Origin: Spongospora subterranea
Taxonomy: Eukaryota; Endomyxa; Phytomyxea; Plasmodiophorida; Plasmodiophoridae
Assembly (NCBI GenBank): GCA_900404475.1
Contig: OUQQ01000598.1
Span: forward strand, 9,280 to 21,649
Length of the DNA stretch: 12,370 nt
Reading direction: 5' to 3'
The translations under genes were made by a program, and so were the position numbers. Under the pieces are notes generated by a model, which was not told where the DNA came from, ran no database searches, and saw nothing but the letters and a program-made list of their open reading frames with translations. Shown in pieces: positions 1 to 7,737 of the stretch (its first letter is position 1; the number at the start of each line of letters is the position of its first letter).

Positions 1-206
1 GAGTGTACAATAGACTACACAGCACTGTACATACAGGACACATGTCATTGGTTGCCGTTGGGACGTCCCAAACCCAGATATGCCCATTCCTAATTTCTTG
101 ACAAACAACTGATGTTGATTGATTTTTATTCGGTTCAAAACAAATCAAGGTTCATGTTATGGAAATTACAGGGCAGGCGATTCCGCGATCGCACACGATC
201 ATCACG
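1..206. other. No recognisable gene
   Basis: I see no motif, RNA gene or repeat here apart from the approach to the inverted repeat that begins at 207. The only open frame is short and is explained by the Gag-like fragment downstream. Confidence 0.5.
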
Positions 207-275
207 CTGACAAGCCGACAGGGAAGGAAATGGCTGAGCGGCTGGACCGCCGAAAACGTCATTTTAACAGCAATA
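207..275 (+). repeat. Inverted repeat A, left arm (Gag-tail fragment)
   Basis: This 69-base segment is the reverse complement of 357-425 with 6 mismatches (216, 240, 249, 258, 263, 270). Read on the plus strand it encodes DKPTGKEMAERLDRRKRHF. That is the residue stretch that follows the zinc knuckle in the minus-strand Gag-like fragment, where the counterpart begins DKQTGKEMAELLDHRK. It is therefore a diverged copy of the same mobile-element family in opposite orientation. No zinc knuckle is visible upstream of it, so this copy is truncated. Confidence 0.85.
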
Positions 276-291
276 AACTTTCAAGCTAAGG

Positions 292-745
292 TTAACATTT
301 ATCGACAACCTTGCCGATTCTGCACACCAATAGATATTTGGATCCTTGTGAAAATGTATTGATGTTAATATGAAGTTTTCGGTGGTCCAGCAGCTCAGCC
401 ATTTCCTTCCCTGTCTGCTTGTCAGGACACTTTGACATGAGATGCCCTTTCTTGCCGCAATTGAGACAAATGATGTCGGGGTTGTGAGCCTTTCCTTGAT
501 TCTGTTTTCCATTTGGCCCTCGTCTTTCCGCTTTCGCTTTCGGTCGGCACCCGCCTTCCGAATCGGGGCTTTCAGACTCTCGTCATCCAGCTCACTAGCC
601 GCGAAAGCCTTCACTTCAGCAACGGTCTCCGCCTTGCTGACCAACGTCTTCACAAAGTCACGCCAAGGCTGATGTTCCGAACCATTGTCTCCTCTTTCAT
701 CAACGCGCCTAGCTCCGGTGGTTGCAGAACCGCGACGGTTTACCC
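292..745 (-). pseudogene. Gag-like CCHC zinc-knuckle fragment of a retroelement
   Basis: Minus-strand remnant of a Gag-type nucleocapsid protein, which in intact elements binds element RNA. The clearest signal is CLNCGKKGHLMSKC at 427-468, a perfect C-x2-C-x4-H-x4-C knuckle preceded by basic sequence (KQNQGKAHNPDI). Upstream, in another frame, an acidic and basic stretch (EVKAFAASELDDESLKAPIRK) reads open from about 745 to 550. The two halves join only through a one-base frame change near 535-560. The knuckle frame ends at a TAA at 292-294, shortly after LLVCRIGKVVDKC. No protease or integrase follows. On the minus strand a reverse-transcriptase piece lies upstream of it, the opposite of a normal gag-pol order, so the fragments are rearranged. 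The exact element type is not determined. Confidence 0.65.
357..425 (-). repeat. Inverted repeat A, right arm
   Basis: Partner of 207-275 (63 of 69 bases pair); the loop is 81 bases. It lies inside the minus-strand Gag-like fragment, just after its zinc knuckle. Seen directly by base comparison. Confidence 0.85.
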
Positions 746-955
746 AACGCGATTCTTGACCTCTTCAGGTTATGAAAAATCCCTTTTACTTGTTGGTAGA
801 TGTCTGTACCATACTGATAATAGTTGTGGTCACATACGAATAAACACATCTTTCTATGGGTTGTAGAAGTTTTCCGCTCGATGATGTCGTAGAGTAATCC
901 TAGATTCATATTGGTATATAATGAAGAGACATCACAAGTTAAAGACCAATCGTAG
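709..955 (-). pseudogene. Reverse-transcriptase fragment (minus copy)
   Basis: On the minus strand, SLTCDVSSLYTNMNLGLLYD reads from about 955. CDVSSLYTN fits RT motif A of Penelope-like and related retroelements, where the aspartate binds the catalytic metal. It continues without a stop into LFVCDHNYYQYGTDIYQQV, which resembles the segment leading to motif B (the usual yYlQi.GtaMGt). The distance between the two motifs is shorter than usual, so an internal deletion is likely. The frame then runs into sequence unlike RT and stops at 709. No motif C is present. The first part is nearly identical to the opposite-strand copy at 1100-1188. Family placement (Penelope-like) is an inference from motif style. 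Confidence 0.6.
853..941 (-). repeat. Inverted repeat B, left arm (RT core)
   Basis: Its reverse complement matches 1100-1188 over 89 bases with a single mismatch (891 against 1150). The mismatch changes Tyr to His in the encoded RT fragment. The loop is 158 bases (942-1099). Confidence 0.92.
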
Positions 956-999
956 GCGCTGCCAACTGGATTACGACTCCATTAAGCATTCTTCTTGAT

Positions 1000-1372
1000 G
1001 TTCTCCTCCTCGATTACCACTGCAACTACGTACTGAAGAATTCTTAGCAAGTCATCGATTCGATTGAAGGAATGGGTGTCAATCAGGATTCATTTCTAGT
1101 AACTTGTGATGTCTCTTCATTATATACCAATATGAATCTAGGATTACTCCACGACATCATCGAGCGGAAAACTTCTACAACCCATAGAGCCAATCTAGCC
1201 TCCATTTTGAAAGCTCTGGAGATCCAACCCGTGTGATATCGTGGACGTGGTCAACGCTCATGTCTTCTTGGTATAACGTCGGACGTTTACCCTTCTGTGT
1301 ACCACTCTATATGTTTTGTAGAATTGACCAATACACTGGTTTTTGACTTAAATTACCCGCTCAGAGTGTAAA
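1000..1372 (+). pseudogene. Reverse-transcriptase fragment (plus copy)
   Basis: The plus strand, read from about 1006 through one in-frame TAG at 1045, gives NYVLKNS, then VIDSIEGMGVNQDSFLVTCD and VSSLYTNMNLGLLHD. The frame stops at TGA 1234. This is the same RT motif A region as the minus copy, with a longer amino-terminal part and a different continuation (ANLASILKALEIQPV). Further on in the same frame, VELTNTLVFDLNYPLRV resembles the stretch before RT motif B, so two stops interrupt what was one domain. No motif C can be found. It is a dead fragment. Penelope-like affiliation is tentative. Confidence 0.6.
1100..1188 (+). repeat. Inverted repeat B, right arm (RT core)
   Basis: Partner of 853-941; 88 of 89 bases pair. 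The arms end abruptly inside the RT frame at both ends, and the two copies then diverge completely, which marks duplication breakpoints at 1099/1100 and 1188/1189. Confidence 0.92.
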
Positions 1373-2219
1373 TAAGTGCAATCATTGATCAATAACCATA
1401 GCAGAAGAAGCGGAGGATTTCGTTCGGCCGAACCCAACAGCCTGTATGAAACATGGAATCATGCCAGGTTCTATTGATTACTGGCAACGATGGAAAGTCG
1501 TGTCGATCTGGACAGCACCTGAGGCGTGTTGTGGGCCCGAGTCGGCCATCAAATTACGATTACGCCCATGATTCTGGGGCAGAGACTATTAAGGTGAACA
1601 AGGAGCGCTGGCTGAGATGCGGTTCGAATCGGAACATGAACACTGGGGTGCAATCTATCTATCGCGGTTCCATCGGCTATTTAATCATAATCTAGTAGAA
1701 TACATCTCGGCTCCGCTCAAAGCTTTACGATTGATTTGCCATGGCCTCATTACTATCGTGAACGAGGCTATATACTTCTGCCGGCGTCCTGGCGATTTCA
1801 CAACACTTTCCTCGTTCCCAACTTCACCGTTATTACGCTGATGACGTCCTAGTCCACCGGATCCCAATCCCATATTCCTACCCGATCAGTATTCCGGTCG
1901 TGTTGGATTGGAGAATGTACCAGAACCAGGTGAGGTATATGTTCGATCGGGAAGGTCGTCCCCCATCTGACCGTTCCTGGGCCGATAATATCCCCATTGT
2001 TACAAGAGGCCATTAGGCAATTTCATGACCAATACCGAGACAAACCTGGTCTCGGGTTCAAACAGGGAAGATAGTGTCAGAACATACGACCTGGATTCGA
2101 TCAATGACCTATCCCTAAGCCATTAAATATCGGATAAACAGTCGTTCGTGGCTCAGATCGAATAAAACAATTGTAATAAGTTTAACACATTCCCTGTTCA
2201 GCCTCAGCCTTCGCTCATT
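1373..2219. other. No recognised gene; possible decayed coding DNA
   Basis: Several open stretches of 40-75 codons exist in different plus-strand frames, for example from ATG 1446 with in-frame stops, and 1617-1841. None shows a domain I recognise, and runs of this length are expected by chance. I assign no function. Confidence 0.4.
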
Positions 2220-3190
2220 GTGTCACCTTATAGCCTCAGCTTTGACACCGTCGTGGAGCAATATTACAAACAGCAGAAAACATTGGGTCTTCGAAATGTT
2301 TCGAGAAAACCAGTCTCCAGGATGTGGCCCATAGCTAAGGACGTGGCTGGTGATGTCTTCTGCCAAAGAAGGAACATTTCAGGTAGGAGACGACGATTGA
2401 TGCAACCTCTTAGAGATGCGATTCAAACAGTGGAGTGCCATGATCACACTCGAACCAGGATCAAACAGGTTCAGACCAATGATGGTCATGGTCGACAAAT
2501 TACACGGTTCTACACCTGACCAAGCGAAAACGACATACTATATCGTGTCTGAGGAGGAAGTTTACCATTAGGGCTGTTCATAGCAAAGAGCTTCACTCCA
2601 ATGTAATGTGTCTAGTCGCTCTTGTACGACCAATAATGGATCAACACAGAAAACAGACTTCAATAGTAAAATCGAGTTCTGGACCGGCGCGTGTTGAAAT
2701 ATTACTGTCAAAAGGAGTTCTCGAAAAACACTGTGGCAGTGCGACATTGATAGAGATGTTGGTCGGCAAACGTCATTCCAGCAATGAAAGCGATGTGGCC
2801 GACAAGGACGCCCGACATGAATCATGCAAGTTCAAGCGGGATAACACGCCAGGCCACAAGCAGATATCGACAGCGAACGGATTGTCAATCGCTGTCCACA
2901 TTGGTGGCGTCGTCACATTTCCCGGATATGTCAGGGAGTAATACAGTCCCGACCTTCATGTACTGGATCTCAATTTCTTAAACTCCATTCAAGCGCTGAG
3001 TGGGAACTTATTTGTGGCCGATCCTGATAATTCGCATGATATCGCATGCGACGTCTCAGTTTGTGATTGAGACAAACGCGACGCTCTCAATCTGCATTGG
3101 TCAAATCATGACATTGATTCGGTTGGCCACAATGGCGATCGTCATGAATACCGTATATAACTCATGTTAGAGATGGTCTTTATCGATCGG
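2220..3190 (+). pseudogene. Decayed Tc1/mariner-like (IS630 superfamily) transposase
   Basis: A cut-and-paste transposase remnant whose motifs appear in the correct order but are spread over all three plus frames. An amino-terminal helix-turn-helix-like part (VSRMW, then GRRRR) lies in 2220-2519. KTTYYIVSEEE follows at about 2527, then RAVHSK and NVMCLVALVRPIMD at 2570-2640, where the family has a KVMFLaavaRP block. VIPAMKAMWPTRT lies at 2772, and DN plus ARPxADID near 2840-2870 replaces QQDNARPH. SPDLHVLDLNFLNSIQAL lies at 2945-2998, matching the family's NSPDLNVLDLGFFNSIQ block with the third catalytic aspartate. The frame breaks at about 2520, 2558, 2772 and 2840, and an in-frame TGA stands at 3068. 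The carboxyl end is near 3160-3190. No terminal inverted repeats were found. It cannot encode an active enzyme. Confidence 0.75.
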
Positions 3191-4159
3191 GGACAGGGGC
3201 GGGGCCATCTAAATCTCCAGATCAGCGAATCGGCCCCGATTCCCAACTACAATTACTCATCGATTCCAAAGCTCAAAGAGTCGCTGTCCTTGCTAATGTG
3301 GTTGACGGGGAGTGATGAGGACCTGGTGCTGGAAATGACATGTTCAATCGTTCAACGAACGGAATGCCCAATCTGATCGATAGCTGGTTGTGCTTGTTGT
3401 TGGATGGAGAAGATCACGATTAAGGTGACTGGCCCTTGTTCCCAATCGGGCAACTATGGCCAAGAACATGGCGGTGGCTGAACGATGGCGCGATTGCGTC
3501 GAAGAATCATGTCGTTCAGCCTAATGAAGTAGGAAGGCTGAGGTGATTAGGGTCGTTCGTCGTCAATCTTAAACCTAAAACACGACAACCACAGTCCGGT
3601 CCTGGGCCATAGTAAGAACCCCCAACACCATCGTCTGGCAACAACACGTAAGTCGTGATCGATTGGCACAGACCTGATACATTTGGGAAGTGGCACCAGT
3701 TGGGGATATTGCTGAAGACCACTATCGACAGTATTCTCATCTCAGATATAGCCTGTCCCTATTGAGTCACATTTCCGATCATGGTCATTGTGGCCAGGAC
3801 AAAATAAGAGATCTTCAAACTGGAGGGTTCGGAATAAATGGTGGAGGAAGAAGGTGATCTAATGTTGATGGGGATATTGGCGATATGGTAAATCAGTATT
3901 CGTAAATTACAAATGTCACTTTGAACATTGTCACAGCAATGGAACGGCCAAGCGAGTCCGAGTTGTCTTCGCTCTTACAGCGAATGACAAAGATGGACAA
4001 CCCGTTCAAGATCCCGATCGCCTTGGCATTGCATGTGCAAACATTTGACTTGATATCACCATCAGCGACTGTTTGTTCCTGTTTTTGCCTTCTGTTTCAG
4101 ACGAACCAATGGTGGATGTTGAGGGCGGTTTCCTCGCTGGCTGGTCTCGTTCGCGTGCT

Positions 4160-4176
4160 CATCAACATTGTTGATG
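4160..4176. repeat. Short perfect hairpin
   Basis: CATCAAC, ATT, GTTGATG: seven-base arms with a three-base loop. No function is apparent. Confidence 0.5.
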
Positions 4177-4623
4177 TCAGATAAAGCGGATCCAGTTGGC
4201 ACATGTTCCTACGCCCTGCTTTAGTATGACACCTGTAATACCCTGTTCAACACACACCGACCCAACGCGAGTTGTCATGTTCCGTCTGGTCGGACAGGGG
4301 CACCTCAGTCGTCGTCTGTCATAAATTGACTCAACGACGGATCAATGATTCCAAACCTTGGCCGGGATCATAACGATTCTCCCAAATACTGAGCGATTTG
4401 ATTTGATCCCGACGAAAGAACAGGGTTAAAAAAATTGAGCCGAAAATAATCCAATCTGACATGTGTTCATGTGGAACAACAGGCGAATCATTCATTGACA
4501 GGATTATCGTCACCCAATATGGATTTCAATTGTCCCAAGATGGTGAGGCTCTTGCCCGGTCAGCGCGTCTGGCAGTGCTTTGCTGTTTCGTCGTCAAATG
4601 ACTCAAACACTTCCAATGAGAGA

Positions 4624-4671
4624 CGAAGTGGACAAGTTTCTCAATGTCTACGATAATGAGGACGTTGATCT
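4624..4671 (+). repeat. Inverted repeat C, left arm
   Basis: 48 bases that are the reverse complement of 4709-4756 with five mismatches (4630, 4638, 4639, 4648, 4654). The plus frame reads DEVDKFLNVYDNEDVDLI; the other arm on the minus strand reads FEVDKSLNVYENEDVDLI. Both frames stop soon after. I do not recognise the peptide. Confidence 0.85.
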
Positions 4672-4708
4672 GATCCGTATTTGTTCCTAGCAATGAAGAC
4701 TGGATATG

Positions 4709-4756
4709 AGATCAACGTCCTCATTTTCGTACACATTGAGCGACTTGTCGACTTCG
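4709..4756 (-). repeat. Inverted repeat C, right arm
   Basis: Partner of 4624-4671 (43 of 48 bases pair), separated from it by 37 bases. Confidence 0.85.
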
Positions 4757-5516
4757 AAATCAGGGCGACAGTATTCAGATCACAACACGTCATTGTCACC
4801 AAACATGTTTTACATCAGTCCATGTGTGTCCGACCATGGTGAAAAATCGGATTTGAGCCTGGCAAAGAGCGACATAATACATCCACGACCGCCCTGTCCT
4901 CAGTGATTCACTATCAGATCTTCAAGTTCAAGACGATGTCCCCAGAAATCGTGTTAGAAGCGATACCGGCGGAATCATGAAAGAGCATCAGATCAACCGC
5001 CAAACAAAAATTCGTGAATTCATCGCTATTATTGACGCGATATCACATGCCCTTAATCATGATTCCAACAGGGTTTTATCAACGACGCCTCCTGTCATGA
5101 TGTCCTCGACAACCTGCACCGATCTGAGCCAGAACGGACGTCTCGGCGGAAGGACCCGGTGCCTAATATTTCTGGGTCGACAGCGCCTCGTGAAAGCTGC
5201 TTTATCTCCCTGGAAATGGCCCTTTAAACATTGCATCAACGGTCGCAACGTCTGCGATACGAATATGGGAAAGGCGTTGGATTAGGTGTTTCTGTGAACA
5301 AGTTGACATTGTTGTCGTGTGTCATCATCATAAAACTTGAGCTTATCAGCGTTTTTCAGGTGGTTTAATAGCGAACGGTCAATGTCGAAGTCGCCAAACC
5401 CTTACTGTCGATGCTTTGTTGGCGCCATCTCGCCTGTAAACCACAATCGGTCTCGTTGGTGTTAGGGCAATGGTCTCAATCACTACCTTTCTTCCATCCC
5501 CTATACCATAATACAC

Positions 5517-5538
5517 CAATGACATCACAATGTCATTG
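5517..5538. repeat. Short perfect hairpin
   Basis: CAATGACA, six-base loop, TGTCATTG: eight-base perfect arms. No associated gene or known signal. Confidence 0.5.
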
Positions 5539-5789
5539 CGATGAGAACAAGATATTGGGGATTGCAGGAGATGTGGCAGTTCACGATTGCCCGATCATAT
5601 AATAGCGCTCTCCATCTTGTTATCTGGATTCAATAACCGCAATAAACCGCTGTGAAACACTCTCATCTCTTTTATGTCGATCATCGCCAACTTCCTCAGG
5701 TCCAACAATTTCTTGACGCATAAGACTGCCTCGTCCATGATCAACAATAATTCCTGACAACTCCCGAGACATGTTAACGTGGGTGCTAT

Positions 5790-5805
5790 GTGAGTGAGTG
5801 AGTGA
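5790..5805 (+). repeat. GTGA tetranucleotide microsatellite
   Basis: About four tandem GTGA units, directly upstream of the RRM gene and probably in its promoter or 5' leader. Each unit pair also spells GTGAGT, a good splice-donor sequence, so a leader intron starting here cannot be excluded. I found no convincing acceptor that would preserve the conserved start of the RRM. Confidence 0.7.
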
Positions 5806-5916
5806 GAGATATGTTGGAAGAGAGTGGCGATGGGAGACCGTGACGGAGTCCGTGACGGTGTTGGTTGGCCATCAATCCTGGTCGTGTCTGAGGAATCCCT
5901 TCCCCCTCTGATAATA

Positions 5917-7377
5917 ATGGGGACTAGTCGTCTGTTTATAGGGGGTCTCCCTGATCATATCACATCTGACTGGATTGTTAACAGATTTGGCGCTATTGAT
6001 GTCCATTTATCGAATAGATCTAATGAATCATCAATATCATCACATCATCTTACACATCAAACATCATTATTCGCATTCGCTCAAGTCCCAACAGATCGGG
6101 TACCGTTTCTCATCAAGAAATTCAACAAATCTAAATTCAAAGGGCGTTTATTACGAGTTGAAGTGGCGTCGGGTGATTATAAGAGTGGTTTTAGTGTTGA
6201 TAATGGTGATGGCGATAATGACGATGGGAATACAGGGTCGAAACAGGTCAATTCTCTAACCCCTTATACCGCTCATCCTGTCGCCATCTCCAAACCCATA
6301 ACAGGTTCAGATAATAATATTCCTGGTGTTATTCGAATACGGGTTGGCAGGAAAAGGGCTCGTCATGAATATGGTCAGGATACGACTAATAGCAAACGGA
6401 TCGTGTTCGATAATAGTGATGATGATGGTGATGATCGGGGGAAATCAAATGAGGTTATAACGCCGTCAGCAACAGATGATGACGATCGGAGGAATGAAGA
6501 TGAGGTTATAACGCCGTCAGCAACCGATGATGATGATGGTGATGATGACGATGACGATTATGATGGTGATGATAATCCCCCTATATCCGATCAATCACCA
6601 CCACGATCATTATTCCCGACATCACAACCGGTTTCCCAGATATTCACATGGGGTTCATCATCCTCAACCGCTCCTAACCCGTCTTTACAGGCCGATAACG
6701 GATCACCGCTATTGCCATCGTCATTCCTTATCGCTCGATCGTCATCGCCACATATTCCCCGATCGCCATCCTCAATCGCTGAACCCGTTCTCCCCCAAAT
6801 GTCCCCGGTCCCCGTCTCTGTTCCATCACCACAACCCGATCCGTTATTCCCATCCCGTTCATGTCCCGATCCCATATCCAGCAACACCCGACGTCTGAAC
6901 GCGATCAGATCCCGTCAAGATCTCCTATCACGTCCTAAACCGATAACACCTTCTGGTACCAAGATCAGATTCACTGATGGCGATCACGATGATCATCAAT
7001 TGGCGACGACAATGGGCGACACCACTCCCTCTGTCGAGGGCAATATCGCTGTGGATCTGTCGTCGACCTGGACCTCATTATGGGGTTCATCTCCATCATC
7101 ATCATCGCTCTTTAGAACCGCCCTCATCTCCTCTGATCCCGATCCCCAATCTTCGCCATCTCCTCGTGATATCTCACATAATCTATCGTTATTGCCAATA
7201 TCCAGATCGTCAATTATCGATCGCCTCGCTCAACGCTGTGCGATATCGCGAATATCCTATGTGTTCAGACGATCTTTGTCGAAAGATGAACTGGTTAAGA
7301 CGTCTCGTGAAAATCGGCGGAAAAGGGTTCATAGCTATAAACGGCATATGAAAGAGCAGAAGGCGATATCCGCTTGA
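5917..7377 (+). CDS. RRM protein resembling NOL8/Nop8 (60S ribosome biogenesis)
   Basis: Single uninterrupted exon, 486 residues from this ATG. An RRM occupies about residues 1-92: the RNP2-like LFIGGL comes five residues from the start, and LFAFAQV is a degenerate RNP1. It closes with KKFNKSKFKGRLLRVEVASG, typical of the NOL8/Nop8 RRM. The middle is low-complexity, with acidic Asp runs, Ser/Pro tracts and KIRF or RIVFDNSDDD patches like the acidic segments of that family. The basic end (FRRSLSKDELVKTSRENRRK, then a Lys/Arg helix) resembles the family's carboxyl tail. Nop8/NOL8 proteins act in the nucleolus in large-subunit maturation; applying that here is inference. An in-frame ATG at 5830 would add 29 residues. 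I prefer 5917 because the RRM starts there and -3 is A. Two short upstream frames (from 5771 and 5811) precede 5830. Some other single-RRM protein remains possible. Confidence 0.7.
   Translation: MGTSRLFIGGLPDHITSDWIVNRFGAIDVHLSNRSNESSISSHHLTHQTSLFAFAQVPTDRVPFLIKKFNKSKFKGRLLRVEVASGDYKSGFSVDNGDGDNDDGNTGSKQVNSLTPYTAHPVAISKPITGSDNNIPGVIRIRVGRKRARHEYGQDTTNSKRIVFDNSDDDGDDRGKSNEVITPSATDDDDRRNEDEVITPSATDDDDGDDDDDDYDGDDNPPISDQSPPRSLFPTSQPVSQIFTWGSSSSTAPNPSLQADNGSPLLPSSFLIARSSSPHIPRSPSSIAEPVLPQMSPVPVSVPSPQPDPLFPSRSCPDPISSNTRRLNAIRSRQDLLSRPKPITPSGTKIRFTDGDHDDHQLATTMGDTTPSVEGNIAVDLSSTWTSLWGSSPSSSSLFRTALISSDPDPQSSPSPRDISHNLSLLPISRSSIIDRLAQRCAISRISYVFRRSLSKDELVKTSRENRRKRVHSYKRHMKEQKAISA
6451..6537 (+). 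repeat. In-frame direct repeat (51-base period)
   Basis: GAGGTTATAACGCCGTCAGC begins at 6451 and again at 6502, each followed by Asp codons (EVITPSATDDDD twice). The second copy runs into a longer GAT/GAC tract to about 6570. A 17-residue in-frame duplication inside the acidic linker of the RRM protein. Confidence 0.9.
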
Positions 7378-7427
7378 TCCTATAACGGTTATCATTATCA
7401 TTATATTTATTCAACAAATCACGATCA

Positions 7428-7456
7428 AATAAATCCATCACAGATTATATAATAAA
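7428..7456 (+). promoter_or_regulatory. Two candidate polyadenylation signals
   Basis: AATAAA occurs at 7428-7433 and 7451-7456, 51 and 74 bases after the stop of the RRM gene, in AT-rich sequence. Position and sequence fit 3' end formation of that gene; cleavage sites are not visible. Confidence 0.5.
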
Positions 7457-7536
7457 CCCATAATCCCCTGTCGTCATCTCCCGACCCATAATCCCCTGTC
7501 GTCATCTCTCGACCCATAATCCCCTGTCGTCATCTC
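7457..7536 (+). repeat. 28-base tandem repeat, three copies
   Basis: Units start at 7457, 7485 and 7513. The core CCCATAATCCCCTGTCGTCA plus TCTC is identical in all three; the first two differ in one base of the linker and the last is cut to 24 bases. It begins immediately after the second AATAAA, in the spacer between the two genes. Confidence 0.95.
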
Positions 7537-7737
7537 GTGTTGTGATCAGGTCCCGTCCTCATATATGGAATACAATCGTGACGAAGACCATGGGACAGAA
7601 GATGGTGTTGTATCACAGACCGTTATCGATGTGATGATCAAGTTCGTGTACCCAACCCAACCACCGACCCCACCACCCAATCATCAGATCCCTCTCAATT
7701 ACTCCCACGTGTTTATCGCCATTCCCAACCCCATTAC

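Larger units (their letters stand above)
3191..5789. other. No recognisable gene over 2.6 kb
   Basis: Both strands carry many open runs of 40-100 codons (the longest is 4977-5285 on the plus strand), but none carries a domain I know. With this base composition such runs are near chance expectation. The only structured items are inverted repeat C (4624-4756) and two short perfect hairpins. The neighbouring debris makes decayed mobile DNA the likeliest content, but this is inference. Confidence 0.45.

Noticed and set aside
1621..1630. GGTTCGAATC, identical to a tRNA T-loop/B-box core
   Set aside because: The flanking bases do not form a T-stem, and no A box, anticodon arm or acceptor stem can be folded upstream.
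1834..1845. YADD in one plus frame, as in RT motif C
   Set aside because: The surrounding residues do not resemble any RT palm domain, and the neighbouring RT fragments are of a type that uses a different motif C context. Probably chance.
2796..2831. WPTRTPDMN mistaken for the final WPxxSPDLN block of a Tc1 transposase
   Set aside because: It precedes the DN/ARP block, and the real final block (SPDLHVLDLNFLNSIQ) is at 2945. WPTRT fits the VIPAIxxxWP segment instead.
3921..4184. 87-codon open frame and an overlapping frame with a Cys/His-rich start (YKCHFEHCHSNG)
   Set aside because: The frame closes after a short run, spacing does not match a known zinc finger, and no second motif supports a gene.
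4977..5285. 102-codon open frame on the plus strand
   Set aside because: No domain, no coding motif, and its length is near chance for a 2.6 kb region read in six frames.
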